Positions 53,151 through 60,603 of a DNA stretch of 64,000 nucleotides are shown here, one piece after another; the stretch's first letter is position 1; each line of letters opens with the position of its first letter. The notes under the pieces were generated by a model. That model had not been told where the DNA came from. It made no database searches and saw nothing but the letters and a program-made list of their open reading frames with translations. The position numbers were made by a program, and so were the translations under genes. Source of the DNA: Winogradskyella sp. MH6 (lineage in GTDB: Bacteria; Bacteroidota; Bacteroidia; Flavobacteriales; Flavobacteriaceae); the NCBI RefSeq assembly GCF_022810765.1, contig NZ_CP094494.1, positions 558,001 to 622,000 of the forward strand. Direction: 5' to 3'.

Positions 53151-54248
53151 TTATCTTTTTGTTAAGCTTAGAATACTGGTTACTATGCGTTCTGCGGTGT
53201 TACCATCCCAGAGCGGAATTGTTTTATAGGCTTTCCATTCTCCATTAAAAAGTTCTTCTAAATAGGGTTTAATAGCCTGCGGATTGGTACCTACCAATGC
53301 ATTCGTTCCTAAGGTGATAGTTTCTGGTCGTTCGGTATTATCACGGAGAGTCATACAAGGTACATTCATTACAGAGGTCTCTTCTGTGATACCACCAGAA
53401 TCTGTAATTACTGCTTTGGCATGCTCTACCAAGTAGTTAAACTCTAAATAAGGTAAAGGAGCTACCATGTGTAGTCTTGGATGCGACACTTTTAAACGCT
53501 CTAAGATCTTAGCGGTTCTTGGATGTACCGGAAACACCAAGGGTAAATCTTTGGTATTGGCAATAATCTCATCTATCATGGCTTTTAACTGACTCTCTTC
53601 ATCGACATTGGCTGGCCTGTGAAGTGTCATTACAATATAAGACTTAGGCTTTAGCTCTAGCTGATTCCATACCGCTGGTGGCCTAAAATTTGGTCTTTGC
53701 TTTAAAAGCGTGTCTATCATGGTGTTACCAACATAGAATATCTGTTGCTCATCTGCTCCGCTTTTAAGAAGGTTCTGGTTGGCCAACTCTGATGTTGTAA
53801 AGAAGTAATTGGTAATACTATCTGTGACTAGTCTATTGATCTCTTCGGGCATAGTCCAATCCTCTGAACGAATCCCTGCCTCTACGTGTGCTACTTTGGT
53901 ATGTAGTTTTTGCGCTACTAAAGCACAAGCCATTGTTGATGTGACGTCTCCTACTACTAAAACCAAATCGGCAGGATTTGCCATTAATTCCTTTTCAAAA
54001 TTTACTAAAATGGCAGCTGTTTGCTCTGCTTGCGTACCTCCACTACATTCTAAATTAACATGGGGTTCTGGTATGTTGAGCTGTTCAAAAAAGCTACCTG
54101 ACATGTTCTTATCGTAATGCTGACCTGTGTGTACTAATCTATATGCCAGTGCTTCGCCTTTTTGTTTTGCGTTTTCTATAGCATGGATGATTGGCGCTAT
54201 CTTCATAAAGTTAGGCCTTGCTCCTGCTATGATTGTAATGTTGTACAT
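53151..54248 (-). CDS. wecB: UDP-N-acetylglucosamine 2-epimerase (non-hydrolysing)
   Basis: Interconverts UDP-GlcNAc and UDP-ManNAc for surface glycans. 365 residues with IIAGARPNFMKIAPII, HTGQHYDKNMSGSFFEQL, VVGDVTSTMACALVA, HVEAGIRSEDWTMPEEINR, TLHRPANVD and TDSGGITEE, all expected of the family. Its product would suit the WecG/TagA-type transferase encoded across the repeat array. No UDP-ManNAc dehydrogenase (WecC) is in the window. Confidence 0.96.
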   Translation of the reverse strand: MYNITIIAGARPNFMKIAPIIHAIENAKQKGEALAYRLVHTGQHYDKNMSGSFFEQLNIPEPHVNLECSGGTQAEQTAAILVNFEKELMANPADLVLVVGDVTSTMACALVAQKLHTKVAHVEAGIRSEDWTMPEEINRLVTDSITNYFFTTSELANQNLLKSGADEQQIFYVGNTMIDTLLKQRPNFRPPAVWNQLELKPKSYIVMTLHRPANVDEESQLKAMIDEIIANTKDLPLVFPVHPRTAKILERLKVSHPRLHMVAPLPYLEFNYLVEHAKAVITDSGGITEETSVMNVPCMTLRDNTERPETITLGTNALVGTNPQAIKPYLEELFNGEWKAYKTIPLWDGNTAERIVTSILSLTKR

Positions 54249-54396
54249 GATAGTTTTGGGTTGATTGGTTTTATTATAGTTATACTAGTAATGGCACAAA
54301 TTTATAGTTTTTTGACAATCTTCTTGACATACTCCACATTCTTTATGCTAAAACCTTTAGGATTTGTAGGAAAAAACCAGCGTTGACCCGAATTAA

Positions 54397-54440
54397 ACCC
54401 GAAGGAGACCCGAAGGACATCCGGAGGAGACCCGAAGGAG
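54397..54440. repeat. Four 11-bp tandem repeats
   Basis: Units ACCCGAAGGAG, ACCCGAAGGAC, ATCCGGAGGAG and ACCCGAAGGAG in a row; unusually GC-rich for this window. Confidence 0.85.
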
Positions 54441-54544
54441 CCCCTAATGAAGCATCGCTGTTTAATAGCATAAAATTTAATGTAAACTTAAAGTATTGAC
54501 GCACTGCGGTGGGTGTCTTAATATATGGTTTTTGATGTGTTTTT

Positions 54545-54570
54545 GAGACTGCTTCGTGCCTCGCAGTGAC
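54545..54570. repeat. Family B hairpin, copy 1
   Basis: GAG-ACTGC-TTCGTGCCTC-GCAGT-GAC; 5-bp stem ACTGC/GCAGT. Confidence 0.75.
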
Positions 54571-54596
54571 GGTTTGGATTGGGTTTTTTCTTTTTT

Positions 54597-54668
54597 GAGA
54601 CTCCTTCGTCATGCTTCCATGTCTGCCATGTCTACGGCAGGTGAACCGACAGGCAGGCTCGGAATGAC
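54597..54668. repeat. Family C long-loop hairpin, copy 1
   Basis: Flanks GAG and GAC with arms ACTCC/GGAAT (one mismatch); the loop contains a nested CTGCC/GGCAG hairpin. Confidence 0.7.
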
Positions 54669-54686
54669 ATTTGTCTATATTTTGTT

Positions 54687-54738
54687 GGTTCTCGATACAT
54701 TTTATTCTCATGCTTCGAATAAAACACTCGAACTGACG
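54687..54738. repeat. Family A hairpin, copy 1
   Basis: GGTTCTCGATACA, stem TTTTATTC/GAATAAAA, ACACTCGAACTGACG. Confidence 0.85.
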
Positions 54739-54767
54739 TGGCGGTTTGGCTTATGTTTTTTCTTTTT

Positions 54768-54793
54768 GAGGCTGTTTTGTGCCTTGTTGTGAT
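54768..54793. repeat. Degenerate family B copy
   Basis: GAGGCTGTTTTGTGCCTTGT...; the stem has decayed by C-to-T and related changes relative to the intact copies. Confidence 0.5.
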
Positions 54794-54820
54794 GGTTTGT
54801 TATTATTGTGGTGCTTTGAT

Positions 54821-54847
54821 GAGATGCTGAATCAAGTTCAGCATGAC
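54821..54847. repeat. Family E hairpin, copy 1
   Basis: GAG-ATGCTGAA-TCAAG-TTCAGCAT-GAC; perfect 8-bp stem. Confidence 0.85.
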
Positions 54848-54966
54848 AATAATGGCTTCCATGGCTTCAGCCATTCTTGACGGATTTTGTTTATATATAC
54901 TGCTGATAGCGGGTTTCGATTCCATCGGAATTGGGTTTGATGTGCTGCTGCGGGTATGGGTTCATG

Positions 54967-55018
54967 GGTTCTCGATACATTTTATTCTCATGCTTCGAAT
55001 AAAATACTCGAACTGACG
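54967..55018. repeat. Family A hairpin, copy 2
   Basis: Same stem as copy 1; right flank TACTCGAACTGACG. Confidence 0.85.
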
Positions 55019-55116
55019 TGGCGGTTTGGCTTGTGTTTTTTCTTTTTGAGACTGCTTCTAGTGAGGCTTTCAGGTCTACATCGCAATGATGGTTTATTCT
55101 GGTAGCTTTTTTTATA

Positions 55117-55141
55117 AGACTGCTTCGTTCCTCGCAGTGAC
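55117..55141. repeat. Family B hairpin, copy 2
   Basis: AAG-ACTGC-TTCGTTCCTC-GCAGT-GAC. Confidence 0.75.
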
Positions 55142-55167
55142 GGTTTGGACTGGGCTTTTTCTTTTTT

Positions 55168-55239
55168 GAGACTCCTTCGTCATGCTTCCATGTCTGCCAT
55201 GCCTACGGCAGGTGAACCGACAGACAGGCTCGGAATGAC
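55168..55239. repeat. Family C long-loop hairpin, copy 2
   Basis: Arms ACTCC/GGAAT, as in copy 1; the nested CTGCC/GGCAG pairing is interrupted by no change in its arms. Confidence 0.7.
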
Positions 55240-55257
55240 ATTTGTCTATATTTTGTT

Positions 55258-55309
55258 GGTTCTCGATACATTTTATTCTCATGCTTCGAATAAAACACTC
55301 GAACTGACG
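55258..55309. repeat. Family A hairpin, copy 3
   Basis: Identical in stem to copy 1, right flank ACACTCGAACTGACG. Confidence 0.85.
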
Positions 55310-55338
55310 TGGCGGTTTGGCTTGTGTTTTTTCTCTTT

Positions 55339-55367
55339 GAGATTCCTTCGCTGCTCTCGGAATGACG
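55339..55367. repeat. Family C short hairpin, copy 1
   Basis: GAG-ATTCC-TTCGCTGCTCTC-GGAAT-GAC; stem ATTCC/GGAAT. Confidence 0.8.
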
Positions 55368-55382
55368 AAAGACAAGGGTAAG

Positions 55383-55415
55383 GTCATTGCGAGTGAGGTA
55401 CGAGTGAAGCAATCT
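55383..55415. repeat. Family D hairpin, copy 1
   Basis: Opposite orientation: GTC-ATTGC-loop-GCAAT-CTT; stem ATTGC/GCAAT. Confidence 0.8.
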
Positions 55416-55441
55416 TATTGTTGGATATGTTACCTTTTTAT

Positions 55442-55467
55442 GGGACTGCTTCGTTCCTCGCAGTGAC
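55442..55467. repeat. Family B hairpin, copy 3
   Basis: GGG-ACTGC-TTCGTTCCTC-GCAGT-GAC; marks the start of the second 326-bp tandem unit. Confidence 0.75.
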
Positions 55468-55493
55468 GGTTTGGGTCGAGCTTTTTCTTTTTT

Positions 55494-55565
55494 GAGATTC
55501 CTTCGTCATGCTTCCATGTCTGCCATGTCTACGGCAGGTGAACCGAAAGACAGGCTCGGAATGAC
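55494..55565. repeat. Family C long-loop hairpin, copy 3
   Basis: Here the left arm is ATTCC, restoring full pairing with GGAAT. Confidence 0.75.
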
Positions 55566-55583
55566 ATTTGTCTATATTTTGTT

Positions 55584-55635
55584 GGTTCTCGATACATTTT
55601 ATTCTCATGCTTCGAATAAAATACTCGAACTGACG
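55584..55635. repeat. Family A hairpin, copy 4
   Basis: Right flank TACTCGAACTGACG. Confidence 0.85.
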
Positions 55636-55664
55636 TGGCGGTTTGGCTTATGTTTTTTCTCTTT

Positions 55665-55693
55665 GAGATTCCTTCGCTGCTCTCGGAATGACG
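55665..55693. repeat. Family C short hairpin, copy 2
   Basis: Identical to the copy 326 bp upstream. Confidence 0.8.
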
Positions 55694-55708
55694 AAAGACA
55701 AGGGTAAG

Positions 55709-55742
55709 GTCATTGCGAGTGAGGTACGAGTGAAGCAATCTC
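55709..55742. repeat. Family D hairpin, copy 2
   Basis: GTC-ATTGC-loop-GCAAT-CTC with both constant flanks intact. Confidence 0.8.
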
Positions 55743-55819
55743 ATTGTTTGGTATGTTATCTTTTTATGGGACTGTTTGTGCCTTGTTGTGATAGTTTGTT
55801 ATTGTTGTGGTGCTTTGAT

Positions 55820-55846
55820 GAGATGCTGAATCAAGTTCAGCATGAC
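55820..55846. repeat. Family E hairpin, copy 2
   Basis: Identical to copy 1, about 1 kb away. Confidence 0.85.
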
Positions 55847-55967
55847 AATAATGGCTTCCATGGCTTCAGCTTTTTTTTAACGGATTTTGTTTATATATAC
55901 TGCTGACAGCAGTTTCCGACTGTGTCGGAATTTGGGTTTGATGTGCTGCTGCGGGTATGGGTTCATG

Positions 55968-56019
55968 GGTTCTCGATACATTTTATTCTCATGCTTCGAA
56001 TAAAACACTCGAACTGACG
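55968..56019. repeat. Family A hairpin, copy 5
   Basis: Right flank ACACTCGAACTGACG; followed by TGACGG where most copies have TGGCGG. Confidence 0.85.
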
Positions 56020-56117
56020 TGACGGTTTGGCTTGTGTTTTTTCTTTTTGAGACTGCTTCTAGTGAGGCTTTCAGGTCTACATCGCAATGATGGTTTATTC
56101 TGGTAGCTTTTTTTATA

Positions 56118-56142
56118 AGACTGCTTCGTTCCTCGCAGTGAG
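56118..56142. repeat. Family B hairpin, copy 4
   Basis: AG-ACTGC-TTCGTTCCTC-GCAGT-GAG; the right flank differs from GAC in the last base. Confidence 0.7.
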
Positions 56143-56160
56143 GGTAATTTGTGTTTTGTT

Positions 56161-56212
56161 AGTTCTCGATACATTTTATTCTCATGCTTCGAATAAAATA
56201 CTCGAACTGACG
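56161..56212. repeat. Family A hairpin, copy 6
   Basis: Starts AGTTCTCGATACA; ends the first 193-bp tandem unit. Confidence 0.85.
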
Positions 56213-56310
56213 TGGCGGTTTTGTTTGTGTTTTTTCTTTTTGAGACTGCTTTTAGTGAGGCTTTCAGGTCTACATCGCAGTGATGGTTTATTCTGGTAGC
56301 TTTTTTTTAT

Positions 56311-56336
56311 AAGACTGCTTCGTTCCTTGCAGTGAG
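56311..56336. repeat. Family B hairpin, copy 5
   Basis: AAG-ACTGC-TTCGTTCCTT-GCAGT-GAG. Confidence 0.7.
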
Positions 56337-56354
56337 GGTAATTTGTGTTTTGTT

Positions 56355-56405
56355 GTTCTCGATACATTTTATTCTCATGCTTCGAATAAAACACTCGAAC
56401 TGACG
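56355..56405. repeat. Family A hairpin, copy 7
   Basis: Last copy of the array, about 50 bp before the WecG/TagA stop codon; similarity ends near 56425. Confidence 0.85.
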
Positions 56406-56457
56406 TGGCGGTTTGGCTTGTGTTCAAAATGCTAAACAGCTATTACTGTATGAGTAC

Positions 56458-57156
56458 TTAATATTTCCCGAGCATTAAATTTGCTAAAAAACGTACCAAG
56501 TGTATTTGACGTTTGATCCTTGAGGGTTGGTTAATGAGTCTGTAGGCCCATTCCAAATTGTTCTTTACCCACCATTTTGGGGCTCGTTTTACATTGCCTG
56601 TGTACACATCGAAGCTTCCGCCCAGACCTTGATATACGGCTTGATGTTGCTGTTGTATGCGCTCCATTAAAAGTTCTTGTTTTGGTGAGCCCATAGCTAC
56701 AAAGACCACATCTGGTTGATGTTTTACGATATCTTCAATGAGTTCTTTTTCTTCAACTTCGGTTTTAATGTAGCCGTTTCTGTAATTGCAGATGTTGATG
56801 CTTTTAAAGTCTTCTTTTAGCTTCGCTACTGTTTCATCTATAACTTCCTGTTTGCCTCCTACCAAATAAAAGGCCTTCGTTTTATGGTGTTTTTTTACAA
56901 TGTCTAACCAAAGTTCGCATCCTGGAATTTTAACCACCTCTTTATAGCCTTTTTTATGTAATGCCCAAACGGCACCAATACCATCTGGATAGCCTAAGTT
57001 TCGGTTAATGATTGCTCGACTTTGATCGGTAGCATGTAGAATTTTTTCGGCATTTACGGCTACTAGGATTTTATGGTGCTCAAAGGCATAGTCTATGAGC
57101 TGTTCTCTAGATTTTGGTGCGTAGGTAATGACGTTATTTAGGGCTTGCGACTGCAT
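56458..57156 (-). CDS. WecG/TagA/CpsF family glycosyltransferase
   Basis: GT26-type transferase adding a ManNAc or ManNAcA (or related) residue to lipid-linked GlcNAc early in glycan assembly. 232 residues with NRNLGYPDGIGAVWALHKKG, KIPGCELWLDI, VAMGSPKQELLMERI and the closing GGSFDVYTGNVKRAPKWW and LEWAYRLI. The presence of wecB fits a UDP-ManNAc donor. It lies one base after the next gene upstream and is the last gene before the repeat array in transcription order. Confidence 0.93.
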   Translation of the reverse strand: MQSQALNNVITYAPKSREQLIDYAFEHHKILVAVNAEKILHATDQSRAIINRNLGYPDGIGAVWALHKKGYKEVVKIPGCELWLDIVKKHHKTKAFYLVGGKQEVIDETVAKLKEDFKSINICNYRNGYIKTEVEEKELIEDIVKHQPDVVFVAMGSPKQELLMERIQQQHQAVYQGLGGSFDVYTGNVKRAPKWWVKNNLEWAYRLINQPSRIKRQIHLVRFLANLMLGKY

Positions 57157-57157
57157 A

Positions 57158-58375
57158 TTATTTGTTTTTTTCTAGGTAATAGTGTGCCATTGCATTGAAC
57201 ATAAAAGCGTTGCTCCATCGCATGTATGGAATCTTTGAACTCATGCCTTGTCTGTATTGATAGTAAAAATAACCTTTTTTAGATTGCATGTTTTCAATCG
57301 TCCAATTTAGTGTACGTTCTAACAGCTCTGTATGTGCTTTGAATTGCTTGAGCTTTGAAGCTGTTACTATGACTTGTGCCGGACAATGAATGTCTATAGG
57401 GTAGGTTTTATCGTGATAATATTTTGGCTTTCCATCTGCTTCAAAAAAGTGCGCTGTATAGTATTTCCACCCTTTATCTATGTATTCCTGAAACGTGGTA
57501 TCGCCCGTATTTTGTTGATAGGTTTCTATAGCATCTAAATTAAAGCCGGTATGGAAACTGTCTTTCCAGGATTGTACTGGCAATAATCCATAAATCCAAG
57601 AGCCATCGTCTTCTTGCAAATCGCATGCTGCTATAACCGCTTTTTTTGCCATGTCTAAATACGTTTGCTTTTGCTTGTATTTGTAGGCATAGCTTAAAAT
57701 TTTTGCACCTAATAGGGATGCATTGATTACCGTATTATTACCGTCTTTGATACTGTATGAAAAGATGTGGCCATTACCGTGTGCTGTGCGGGATAAATCT
57801 TGTAGTACGAATTCTGCTGATGAAAGGGCTGTATTTAGTACGTTTTCATCTTGTGTAATCTTATAGCTTTCTATCAATGCTTCTACACAAAAGGCTGTTG
57901 CTACTACTGTTGGTGTGTTTTTTTTGAATAGGAAGAGTCGTCTTGCCTGCCAATCGAAGTTATAGCCCCAACATGCGCCTGCATAGCCTTCTACTTTCAT
58001 ATCTAAAAGTAGTTGGGTTATGTACTTTATCTTTTCTAAAAGTTGTTCTGAGGTTCCGAATTCGGTTTTACCATTACTGGCTGCTTGGTATAACCTGCAA
58101 TAGCCTAAAAGAAATAATGCTATTCCTTTTGAGTTGTGCTGCTTAGGCACCAGTAATAGTTTCCTAAAATTAACAGGACTGCGCTTAAAGCCTTGTATCC
58201 AGGCCAAGCGTGCCAAATCCCAATGTTTTAAGGGTAATGCTTGAAACACTTTAGAGTTTAAACCATCGTAAGGGTCCCAACCTGCGAAGTTTTGGGTTTC
58301 GCAGTAGGTTTTGAGGTTTTGGAAGCTTGTTCTAAACTTCATCAGATTTCTATCCGCATTTGTTTTATTTGTCAT
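57158..58375 (-). CDS. (alpha/alpha)6-barrel-like protein of polysaccharide loci, function unknown
   Basis: About 405 residues of a helical, aromatic-rich sequence with repeated hairpin-like segments (GYAGACWGYNFDWQARR, GNGHIFSYSIKDGNNTVINAS, DDGSWIYGLLPVQSWKDSFHTGFNLDAIETY, IDIHCPAQVIVTASKL). This resembles six-hairpin glycosidase/epimerase folds such as those acting on uronic acids. The reaction is unknown. The frame is open up to 58426, but its first codons (MYREP) lie inside a family A repeat. I prefer ATG 58375 (MTNKTNADRN), with 58411 also possible. It follows the dehydrogenase fusion in the same operon. Confidence 0.7.
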   Translation of the reverse strand: MTNKTNADRNLMKFRTSFQNLKTYCETQNFAGWDPYDGLNSKVFQALPLKHWDLARLAWIQGFKRSPVNFRKLLLVPKQHNSKGIALFLLGYCRLYQAASNGKTEFGTSEQLLEKIKYITQLLLDMKVEGYAGACWGYNFDWQARRLFLFKKNTPTVVATAFCVEALIESYKITQDENVLNTALSSAEFVLQDLSRTAHGNGHIFSYSIKDGNNTVINASLLGAKILSYAYKYKQKQTYLDMAKKAVIAACDLQEDDGSWIYGLLPVQSWKDSFHTGFNLDAIETYQQNTGDTTFQEYIDKGWKYYTAHFFEADGKPKYYHDKTYPIDIHCPAQVIVTASKLKQFKAHTELLERTLNWTIENMQSKKGYFYYQYRQGMSSKIPYMRWSNAFMFNAMAHYYLEKNK

Positions 58376-58412
58376 GTTCGATTGACTTAAAGAAAACTGT
58401 AGTTTTTGCATT

Positions 58413-58460
58413 GGTTCTCGATACATCCCGACGTAAACGGTCGGGACACTCGAACTGACG
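58413..58460. repeat. Family A hairpin, copy 8, with a different stem
   Basis: Flanks GGTTCTCGATACAT and ACACTCGAACTGACG are kept, but the stem is CCCGAC/GTCGGG instead of TTTTATTC/GAATAAAA. It lies between two genes of the operon, 2 kb from the main array. Confidence 0.85.
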
Positions 58461-58464
58461 CTAA

Positions 58465-60603
58465 TTAAACATCGACTTGTTCACCTCCGCGCTTTATAGA
58501 TTCTAAAACTTTAAATGATGCTTTTGTTACTGCTACAATTTCTTCAAAAGGAATTGGTGCCTGACCATCTTTAAGTAAACCATCAACAAAGGCTTCTACC
58601 ATTTCTTTTTGACCTTTGTTCTGATTAAGGAGCTTTTTCTTTTTTGGCTTCCCTTTTCCGTAAATCTTTAATTCTTTAAAATCGCTCAACGTTGCAGACA
58701 TACCCGCTGAAAACACCTCAACATATTCTTTAGTCATTGCTTTAGACCCATTTGCATAATAGCCAACAACTCCTGAAGAACCGTTTTCAAATTGAATTAA
58801 AATGTTTAGGGTATCATTTAACTGATTGGCATCTGGCAATGCTGATGCCGTTATCTTAGTTGGTAAACTTCCGTTGAGATATGTTAAGTAATCTATGAAA
58901 TGGCAGGCTTCTCCAAGAATTCTACCTCCACCTATTTCAGCATCTTGTATCCATGTATCTTTTGGTATTGCACCTGCATTGATTCTGTAGATCATGGTCA
59001 TTGGGTTATTACCCACTGCTTTTTTAAGTTTCTTGGTTAAAGGTGAGAAACGTCTATTAAAGCCAACCATTACTGATTTTTTATTTGCTGCTTGTGCTTC
59101 AATAATTTGTTCTAATTCTGTCTCTAACAAGCACAACGGTTTTTCTACAAATACATTTTTATTGGCTTGTAAACTTTTTAGAACATATGGCCCATGCGAA
59201 TCGTGACGCGTCGCCACAAAGACTGTATTGGTTTTGTCGTCTAAAACATCGGTTTCTTCTGTAGCACAAAATTGAAACTTAAACTTTTCTGCTACACGCT
59301 TAGATGTTGTTCCTGTATTTGTTAATACGCCTACTCTTCCAACCTCAGCAGACTCAGGAATGTTAGGTAATAAATTTCCTTGCGCATAACTCCCAGCACC
59401 AATAAAAGAAATATTAACCTTTCCGAGTTTAGTAGTATCAGACGTTGCTATTTTAGCTTTAGAAATGTCTTTAGATGTATCGTATTTTAGAGCAATGCCT
59501 GTGAACGGTTCTGATTTAGATACTACCAAATCGAAAGCGTCCTTGGCATTATCGAATTCAAACTCGTGCGTGGTTAAGTAGCCAATATCTATACGCTTGG
59601 TTGCCATGAGACTTTGGAATGCCTCCATGTTTCGCTTTTCTGTCCAGCGCACGTAAGGCAATGGATAGTCTATCCCTTTTTCTTCATAATTAAGATCATA
59701 GCGCCCAGGACCATAAGAACATGCCATTTTTAATTCTAACTCCTTACGATACCAATACGGATCGCGATCGAACCCAGTTGGTACCGCACCCAGAACCACT
59801 ACTTTACCTTTTTTGCGCGCTATGGCACCAGCAAAATTAATTGGGTCTAAACTTGATGTTGCCGCAGCTATGATTACCGCATCTGCACCATGACCTTTTG
59901 TAGCATTTAGAATTTGTTCTTCAACTCCTGCTGCATTTCTTGTTAACCCTAAATCAACAACTTTATTTTCTACTGCCTGATTAACCGCAGCTTCAGACAC
60001 ATCTATACCAATCACCGTAACACCAGATGCTTTAAGAATTAATGCTGCCAGCTGACCTAACAATCCTAAACCGATGACCACACAAGATTCACCTAATCGT
60101 AAATCTGCCTGACGCACTCCTTGCATAGAAATAGCTCCTAGTGTATTGTAGGCTGCATCTTTAAGGTTGGCATCGTTTTCTAATTTTACACAAAGGTTTA
60201 CCGGAACGGATACAATCTCTGCATGGTTGGCATATCCTGCACCTGCACACGCTACTTTATCACCGATTTCGAACTCGGTAACTCCCTCACCTACTTCTAC
60301 CACTTCACCTGCACAGCTATAACCTAATGGTGAATAGGCATCTAATTTTTTCATCACTGCTCTGTAGGTTTGTACAGGCCCTTGCTTTTTTAAGGTATCT
60401 ATCACTTGTTTTACTTGTTGCGGACGCTCTTTAGCCTTACCAATAAGACTTTTGCGAGCGGCTACAACCGTTGAGCCCTCTGTACCTGCACTGATTATAG
60501 AATAATGATTTTTTACAATGACCATGCCTTTACCTAATTGCGGATAAGGTACGTCTTGTATCATCATATCGCCTGAGCCTAGTTTTTGTGTGAGTTGTTG
60601 CAT
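58465..60603 (-). CDS. Two-domain oxidoreductase: zinc-type alcohol dehydrogenase fused to Gfo/Idh/MocA dehydrogenase
   Basis: 712 residues. The N-terminal part (1 to about 375) is a medium-chain alcohol dehydrogenase with SAGTEGSTV, GYSCAGEVVEVGEGV and the Rossmann motif VVIGLGLLGQLA. The C-terminal part (about 390-710) is a Gfo/Idh/MocA dehydrogenase with ISFIGAGSYAQGNLLP, FVEKPLCL and EACHFIDYLTYL. Such fusions are known from bacterial polysaccharide loci and presumably oxidise or reduce a nucleotide sugar, but I know of no established reaction. It directly abuts the GT4 gene. Confidence 0.9.
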   Translation of the reverse strand: MQQLTQKLGSGDMMIQDVPYPQLGKGMVIVKNHYSIISAGTEGSTVVAARKSLIGKAKERPQQVKQVIDTLKKQGPVQTYRAVMKKLDAYSPLGYSCAGEVVEVGEGVTEFEIGDKVACAGAGYANHAEIVSVPVNLCVKLENDANLKDAAYNTLGAISMQGVRQADLRLGESCVVIGLGLLGQLAALILKASGVTVIGIDVSEAAVNQAVENKVVDLGLTRNAAGVEEQILNATKGHGADAVIIAAATSSLDPINFAGAIARKKGKVVVLGAVPTGFDRDPYWYRKELELKMACSYGPGRYDLNYEEKGIDYPLPYVRWTEKRNMEAFQSLMATKRIDIGYLTTHEFEFDNAKDAFDLVVSKSEPFTGIALKYDTSKDISKAKIATSDTTKLGKVNISFIGAGSYAQGNLLPNIPESAEVGRVGVLTNTGTTSKRVAEKFKFQFCATEETDVLDDKTNTVFVATRHDSHGPYVLKSLQANKNVFVEKPLCLLETELEQIIEAQAANKKSVMVGFNRRFSPLTKKLKKAVGNNPMTMIYRINAGAIPKDTWIQDAEIGGGRILGEACHFIDYLTYLNGSLPTKITASALPDANQLNDTLNILIQFENGSSGVVGYYANGSKAMTKEYVEVFSAGMSATLSDFKELKIYGKGKPKKKKLLNQNKGQKEMVEAFVDGLLKDGQAPIPFEEIVAVTKASFKVLESIKRGGEQVDV

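Larger units (their letters stand above)
54360..56427. repeat. 2.1-kb gene-free mosaic repeat array in the polysaccharide locus
   Basis: The gap between wecB and the WecG/TagA gene holds no credible gene. It is assembled from short hairpin modules (families A to E below) and larger duplications: a 326-bp tandem duplication (55118-55443 and 55444-55769), a 193-bp tandem duplication (56020-56212 and 56213-56405), and a direct repeat of about 345 bp at roughly 1-kb offset (54796-55140 and 55795-56140). Open frames in it are short, overlap on both strands and repeat with the modules, so they are not genes. The array sits where the conserved export core meets the upstream sugar genes. Confidence 0.9.

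Noticed and set aside
54687..56405. CRISPR array, because of regularly recurring ~50-bp units
   Set aside because: Spacing is irregular (193 to 384 bp), the intervening sequence is itself repeated, and no cas genes are present.
54343..56427. Many open frames of 60-120 codons on both strands in the 54.3-56.4 kb region
   Set aside because: They repeat with the hairpin modules, overlap each other on both strands and contain translated repeat sequence (MYREP-type starts); no family likeness, promoter or terminator.
54360..56427. Insertion sequence or transposon remnant
   Set aside because: No transposase-like frame and no terminal inverted repeats with target duplication bound the region; the modules look like small intergenic hairpin repeats.
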